Of a DNA stretch of 64,000 nt, positions 58,760 to 64,000 are shown one piece after another. The position numbers were made by a program, and so were the translations under genes. Every line of letters starts with the position of its first letter. Position 1 is the stretch's first letter. Source of the stretch: Pachyseris speciosa (taxonomy: Eukaryota; Cnidaria; Anthozoa; Scleractinia; Pachyseridae); the NCBI GenBank assembly GCA_016490735.1, contig JAEMWC010000378.1:582001-646000 (forward strand). The letters are read 5' to 3'. Under the pieces are notes generated by a model, which saw nothing but the letters and a program-made list of their open reading frames with translations, was not told where the DNA came from and made no database searches.

Positions 58760-59220
58760 GTTTTACAAGCAACTACAGGCGGACCTTTGTTGACATGTTT
58801 TGCTTCACTAGCGCACTTAAATAGCAAACCAAGATACAGATAAACGCAAACCAGGAATTGAAAAAGCTCGGCAATCTTAGTATTCGCCGAAAATTTGAGT
58901 GTCACAGACTCAATGGTTTTTGAGAAGTGGACGTTTGAAATGTCAAGATTTTACATCGACTGTATTGTTGAGTGGCAACTTTAACCAATCAGCCGTAAAA
59001 TTCTTTGTCAATATCACAGGTTGTGATTGCAAGTTTCTCTGACAACGTTCAACAGTCAGACTAATTTTCATACTGGTTACCAAAAGTGACATGCTCTTTT
59101 AGTTTACGATGTCCATTTGCTCGTATTGTAGCTTATGGTTTGATATAATGCTAATGAGGCAGAATGTAAACTATGACGTCAACAAAGAGTCTCCTATAAA
59201 CGGTTCCTCAACCAACGCTG
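58760..59220. other. Intergenic, nothing recognised
   Basis: No gene; short frames only. Confidence 0.4.
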
Positions 59221-59226
59221 AGTTGT

Positions 59227-59308
59227 TCAAAGCATGGTTAGCGCTAACCTGTATTTAAACCTATAGGTTGTTATGGTATTTAACCCCGGTTAGCGCAAAC
59301 CATGCTTT
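59227..59308. repeat. Short inverted repeat around GGTTAGCGC
   Basis: AAAGCATGGTTAGCGCTAACC at left (20-base core AAGCATGGTTAGCGCTAACC) and GGTTAGCGCAAACCATGCTT at right, with a small spacer. MITE-like. Confidence 0.5.
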
Positions 59309-59739
59309 CAGCAAACGGCCCCAGGCCGGTCTTAACACAGGCTAAAAGACAAGCCAGTATGAGGTTCGGTGATGGCTTTTAGGAAGTTAAGGTATATTCT
59401 CTGGTAGTGGACAAAAACAACTATATCTCTGAAAGTACTTACTATGGTTTATTATCAAACTCATCTCCAAAGGTCTGAAAATCGTTGGGGGGAGGAGAGG
59501 GTGCCGGACATAATAGAGCAATCAACCCACTTACATTTACCATTTCTGATACAAGTTTAGCATTGAGGTATAGCAAAATTCAATGCAATTTCAAACCGCC
59601 TTTGTAACCAGCTGCTGATAATCTATTTGCACTGAGATGAAGAAGAAATTAATTCATGCATGCCGCACGAGCATAAAATGGCTGGCACCTTGATATTCCA
59701 ATGGGGAGTCCCTGATGGTAGTCTTTCTGTCAGTATCAC

Positions 59740-59830
59740 CTTCACTTAAATAAATAAATAAAATAAATACATATTTATATAGCGCTTATTGTAAGGCTAA
59801 GCGCTTTACAAATGCCAAAAAAAGAACATT
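59740..59830. repeat. Retroelement-tail-like sequence
   Basis: AAATAAATAAAATAAATAC followed by TATTTATATAGCGCTTATTG and AAGCGCTTTACAAATG. This kind of sequence is common at the ends of invertebrate repeats; class not determined. Confidence 0.35.
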
Positions 59831-60097
59831 ATTAATAAAAATATTTTCTAAAAAGAAATGTCTCAGTTAAGCCTTGATTTAAAAATAGGTCCGCAATGCA
59901 TACATGTGTGGCTTACAAAATTTAGCTGCTTCAACATGAAGCTGAAAAACTATTAGTATCTATCTGTTCTTTTATCAAGTTTCTATTAGTAGAGCTACTT
60001 GTGATTACAGTTAGATAGTTTTCCATATTGTTCCTGTCAATCAATAAAACAAGATAACTAGCATACATTAGACCATTATTTTATGAGTTCCTGCAAA

Positions 60098-60302
60098 TTG
60101 GGAGACTAAATCAAATCAAAACAAAATCAAATCAAATCAAATGTTGGTTTTTGGCGGGATGGGAAAACCGGAGTACCCAGAGAAAAACCTCTCGGAGCAG
60201 AGTAGAGAACCAACAAACTCAGCCCACTTATCACGCTGGGAATCGAACCCGGGCCCCATTGATGGAAGGCAAGCACTCTCACCACTGCGCCAACCCTGCT
60301 GC
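60098..60302 (-). mobile_element. tRNA-derived SINE, minus-strand copy
   Basis: Same family as 24813: GGGAGACTAAATCAAATC end, CTCTCGGAGCAGAGTAGAG, inverted B box GGAATCGAACCCGGGC, inverted A box CACCACTGCGCCAACC. Confidence 0.8.
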
Positions 60303-61806
60303 CCCAATGCATACAATCTTTGTTATGCAAAAGTCTCATTTTCACAACAAAGGTTGCACATGTAGCATCACTTTGAAAGTGAGGATTTTAAGAACTAAAA
60401 AACTCAGCATCATCCCCCATAGTGGCCTGATATATTCAGTCATGATTTTGTTTACGTAACCAAGTGGAATTGAGTTCTGAAACTTGTTTATAGGTTGATC
60501 TTCTTTTCCAAGGCAAGTGATGTGAAATTAACTCTAGGGAAGCATTTCATATGAATATATTTTTTGCATTTTGTGCACCAGCACATCAACACAAATCTTA
60601 AAAGAAGGGCTGGGACATTCAGCAAATGATGTAACCTACACTAGAGACCATTGGGAGCTTGATTTGGTTTAAATGTATGACTAATTTTGGACAATACCTA
60701 CATGTAAAGTAACATAATGCTGAGCCTAGGATTTGTTGTCCATTAGGCCACAAAAGTTCTACTTTCAGTTGGTTGAGACCAAAACGTTCACAATCGTATT
60801 TGGGTTTTGTGGGACTGTATTTTAAAAAAGAACACAGAAAAAAATAGTTGAGGTAGGTGGATATGGGGTTGCAAATGGAAAAATTTAGGAAGAAAAGATT
60901 GGTGCAAAACAAGATCAGAACACAAGAACACAGAACTAACATTACATTAACATTGCCAATAATTTTTAAGCCAACAAAATTTATAATTTGACCTGGAGTG
61001 TTCTAAGAGAAAGTTCAATAGAGATAGCCTGTCACCATAATAGATTCCAGAAACAGTAAACAGAACAAAAAGCCTGCACTCTAACTCATTCTAGGTTATC
61101 AATGCTTCTTTTATTTATAATTAGCAAATATTGTCCTGCAATCGGGTTTGACAGTCTATGTATATACCACATTATAAATTCGGTAACCAAAACACTACTC
61201 CATTCGACATTTTGTATTGTCCAACAACTTGTTTCAGTGTTAGTAAGCTTAAATAAAAGAAATTCATATTAGCATTACATTCCAAAAACGATCTTTGAAA
61301 CGCGACAAAGCATCTTTTCTTATAAGGAAATTGTCATGAGAGCCGATTCTTGTTCAACAGAGATTCCAATTTCACTTAATTCAGACTCGATCTTGTCAAC
61401 TGTGCGTGCATGGTTTGTCCAATTCAACTGCAACAGCATCGCAAGGACAACACAAGCAAAGAAGAATCTCTTTTCCTTTCAAGTAATTTCAGAGGCTTCC
61501 AAATACTTTCAGACACTTTTAAGCAGGTCTGCTGTCAGATTCAAGCCATTAATACAAATGTTATCTTGCGAGAGTCAATAAATGACTCCAAAGGTCGGAA
61601 TGTTGCCCTGCGTGAGTACAAATCCTCGCTGTAATCCGCACTAAGAAGACAAGCCAACTGTAGGAAAGCCGGCGTGTGAAATCGAAGCAACAAAGATGAA
61701 CGAATACCCGAATTTGAACAAATACAAAATGGCCGCTTTCTGAAGCTTATGTAACTTAGCCGAGCGTAGACTGGAACCTATCTAAGCCACGTGACAAGGT
61801 CTTTGT
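60303..61806. other. Intergenic; possible minus-strand transcript end
   Basis: No confirmed gene. On the minus strand at about 61325-61480 a frame reads RFFFACVVLAMLLQLNW then KIESELSEIGISVEQES and stops; a neighbouring frame upstream (61480-61560) reads TCLKVSESIWKPLKLLERK. They could be one protein with a frameshift, or chance. Near 61725 the minus strand has AAGCGGCCATTTTG, a YY1-like initiator context. Confidence 0.25.
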
Positions 61807-62970
61807 TCACCGTGACAACGCCAGGAAATATATCATAGAGTGGCTTACAATTCGTGTAAGCCACACAAAAACTGATATAGTTTCTGAACAGCGAACAAAA
61901 TGTGGCAGATTGTTCCAAAGTAAAGATGAAGAGACTGAAAAAGATCTAAAGCCATAGTTTTTAAGTGAGTAAGGGACAATTTTAAGTTTCCGTCCATCAG
62001 CGGCGGAGCGCAGAGTTCTTACAGGTTTATAGATGTCGACAAGTTCTTGAAGGTACGAGGGTGCAGAGTCATCGAATATAATTCTCTGTTCAACGGGTAA
62101 CCAGTGAAGATGTTTGAGGATAGGTGTGATGTGATCGTTCTTTCGAGCGCCAACGACAACTCGAGCAGCGGCAGTCTGAACATTCTGTAGTTTGGAGATT
62201 AAGGTGTTAGGTAATCCAAAAAGCAAAGCATTAAAACTGTCAATTTTTGAGAGTACGAGAGCCACAACCAGAATTTTCGTAGTTTCTGTTGACAGGTAAG
62301 GTCTTATTTTAACTATGCGCCGTAGGTTCTAAAAGGCTGCTTTGATGGTGGTGTTGACATGTTTGGTAAGGGTCATTGCACTATCAAAGGTTGCTCCAAT
62401 ATTACGCGCATTCTCTGATGGTTCGATGACATCTCTCCCGATGGTTAGGGATGTGAGTGGAATGCAGGGGCGGAATCGAGAATGGAGCAAAAGTACCTCA
62501 GTTTTGTCGGTGTTTAGTTTTAATTTGTTAATCGTCATCCAGTTGTTAATGTCCTACATGCATATCTCAAGGCAATTCTTGACTGCAACAAGTTCTTCAT
62601 TGTCCTGGTAGCTAAATGTGGCATATATCTGAGCATCATCAGCATAAAGGTGAAACGGCAAATTGTGATCGCGTAGAATATCGCCAAGAGGAGCAGTATA
62701 TAAAACGTACAACAAAGGACCTAGCACAGAACCTTGAGGAACACCGCAGTCCAGTTTATGGATAGAAGATTTAGCACTGTCAATCTTCACAAATTGGGTG
62801 CGGTTCGCTAGATACGATTCAAACCAGGATAAACCGTTTCCCGAAAAACCAAAGCGTGACTCAAGTCTTCGTAAAAGAATGCCATGATCCACGGTATCAA
62901 ACGCAGCCGATAAGTCTAATAGAATTAGAATCACACAGCAATTGTTATCAATCGCTCGCAACACGTTATT
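61807..62970 (-). pseudogene. CR1/Jockey-like LINE remnant (minus strand)
   Basis: One frame with only two stops (near 62554 and 62329) runs from about 62964 to 61807: [35 protein letters not shown], catalytic YADD, then KLKLNTDKTEVLLLHSRF and LQNVQTAAARVV. An in-frame deletion after LPVEQRIIF removes about 15 residues. The C-terminus is LLWNNLPHFVR. The 5' part is missing at the junction with a plus-strand LINE. Confidence 0.85.
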
Positions 62971-62973
62971 CGT

Positions 62974-64000
62974 TAAGCTTTATTTCCATAATTACTTTCA
63001 GGGAAACACAAACAACTTAAAGCGAATGTGGCAAGGCATAAATGATTTAATACATCGTAAAACGAAGCACACGAAAGTAATTACGAAAATGAAGCACTCT
63101 AAAACCCAAGAGATATCCCATGATCCTTTGGTGAATGCGAACATTCTCAATTCTTATTTTGCTTCTGTAGGTAACAGGCTAGCCTCTGAATTGCCAAATA
63201 GTAGTAGGCAATTTTCTGATTATCTACCGAGAACCACTTATTCTGGATCTTTCGTATTTGAAACTGTATTGCCCTCGGAAATCGAACTTGAAATTATCAT
63301 GGCTCCGTCTAATAAAGCTCACGGACTATACTCTTGTCCTATGCACCTCCTTAAATGCTCACGTCAAATTATTTCGAAGCCTATTGCTAATATAATAAAC
63401 AAATCAGTGCGCATGGGAATTTTCCCCTCTAAGCTTAAACATGCTAAAATTATTCCGATTTATAAAGACGGCAACGAAGACGAACCTAGTAATTATCGCC
63501 CTATCTCTCTTCTTTCAGTTTTCAATAGACTGTTTGAAAAGGTAATGTATAATCGACTAAAATCGTTTCTCAATAAATATAATGTTCTCTATGAGTCACA
63601 ATATGGTTTCCGTGAGCGTCGGTCGACTAACCATGCCATTTTGGACATTGTTAATAAAATTCAATCGTACATGGACAAGGGTATGTTCTCCTGTGGTGTC
63701 TTTATTGATTTATAAAAAGCGTTTGATACTGTTGATCACGCTATTCTTTTACAGAAGCTTTCACACTATGGAGTTCGTGGAATAGTGAATGACTGGTTCT
63801 CGTCGTACCTGACAAATCGAGTTCAAACGACACAAATTGGCTCACATGTATCTGAAAAACAAAATACCTTGTGTGGTGTCCCGCAAGGGAGTGTACTAGG
63901 GCCCTTGCTCTTTCTCATTTATGTGAATGATATATATAAAGCATCAAACAAATTGGAATTCTTTTTATTCGCTGATGACACTAACCTTTTGTATGCAAAT
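62974..64000 (+). pseudogene. Jockey/CR1-like LINE reverse transcriptase (plus strand), runs off the window
   Basis: Starts mid-ORF at [21 protein letters not shown] blocks follow: KIIPIYKDG, NYRPISLLSVFNRLFEKV, then FIDL, stop TAA at 63713-63715 where a lysine codon is expected (FIDLKKAF), then [38 protein letters not shown] and the catalytic FADD at the very end. Otherwise open, so a single nonsense change is visible. The C-terminus lies beyond the window. Confidence 0.88.

Overview
This 64 kb window looks like nuclear DNA of an anthozoan cnidarian, most likely a stony coral. That is an inference from three things seen in the sequence: intron-rich genes with animal-type splice sites, a eukaryotic BCCT-type transporter and a CYP3-clan P450, and a dense, varied load of cnidarian-style repeats (DIRS, CR1/Jockey-like and L1/Tx1-like LINEs, Penelope-like fragments, tRNA-derived SINEs, many palindromic MITEs). 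No search could be run, so family names rest on motifs read by eye.

Layout. Positions 2-1540 hold the 3' exon of a BCCT (betaine/carnitine/choline-type) transporter gene. From 1541 to about 15990 there is no recognisable host gene. This stretch holds MITEs, three copies of a terminal-inverted-repeat family (4870, 6420, 7177) and a decayed DIRS retrotransposon (7380-9105) with a palindromic element inserted in it. Positions 16005-22437 and 28920-33714 are two tandem paralogous genes of five coding exons each. They encode putative type II membrane sulfotransferase-like proteins of 353 and 350 residues, and the last three exons have identical lengths (320, 210 and 330 nt). Their introns and the spacer carry nested LINEs, SINEs, MITEs and a piggyBac-like non-autonomous element (27434-28414). 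Positions 34190-43300 are repeat-rich, with a LINE remnant carrying a pentanucleotide tail, a probable decayed hammerhead ribozyme unit, a threefold tandem array and a dispersed duplication.

Positions 43428-55800 hold a CYP3-clan cytochrome P450 gene with a TATA-box promoter, a 5' noncoding exon and 13 coding exons. One intron is of the GC-AG type. A one-base loss in a C-run of exon 10 breaks the frame in this assembly. Positions 55800-64000 hold palindromic elements, a SINE and two different LINEs meeting head to head (61807-64000).

The host genes are all on the plus strand and do not form an obvious pathway; only the two sulfotransferase-like genes are clearly related, by local duplication. 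The most unusual items are the hammerhead-like unit at 35491-35778, the paralog pair with a glycine-to-arginine change in the PAPS-binding loop, the P450 frame break, and several transposon-in-transposon insertions with readable target-site duplications.
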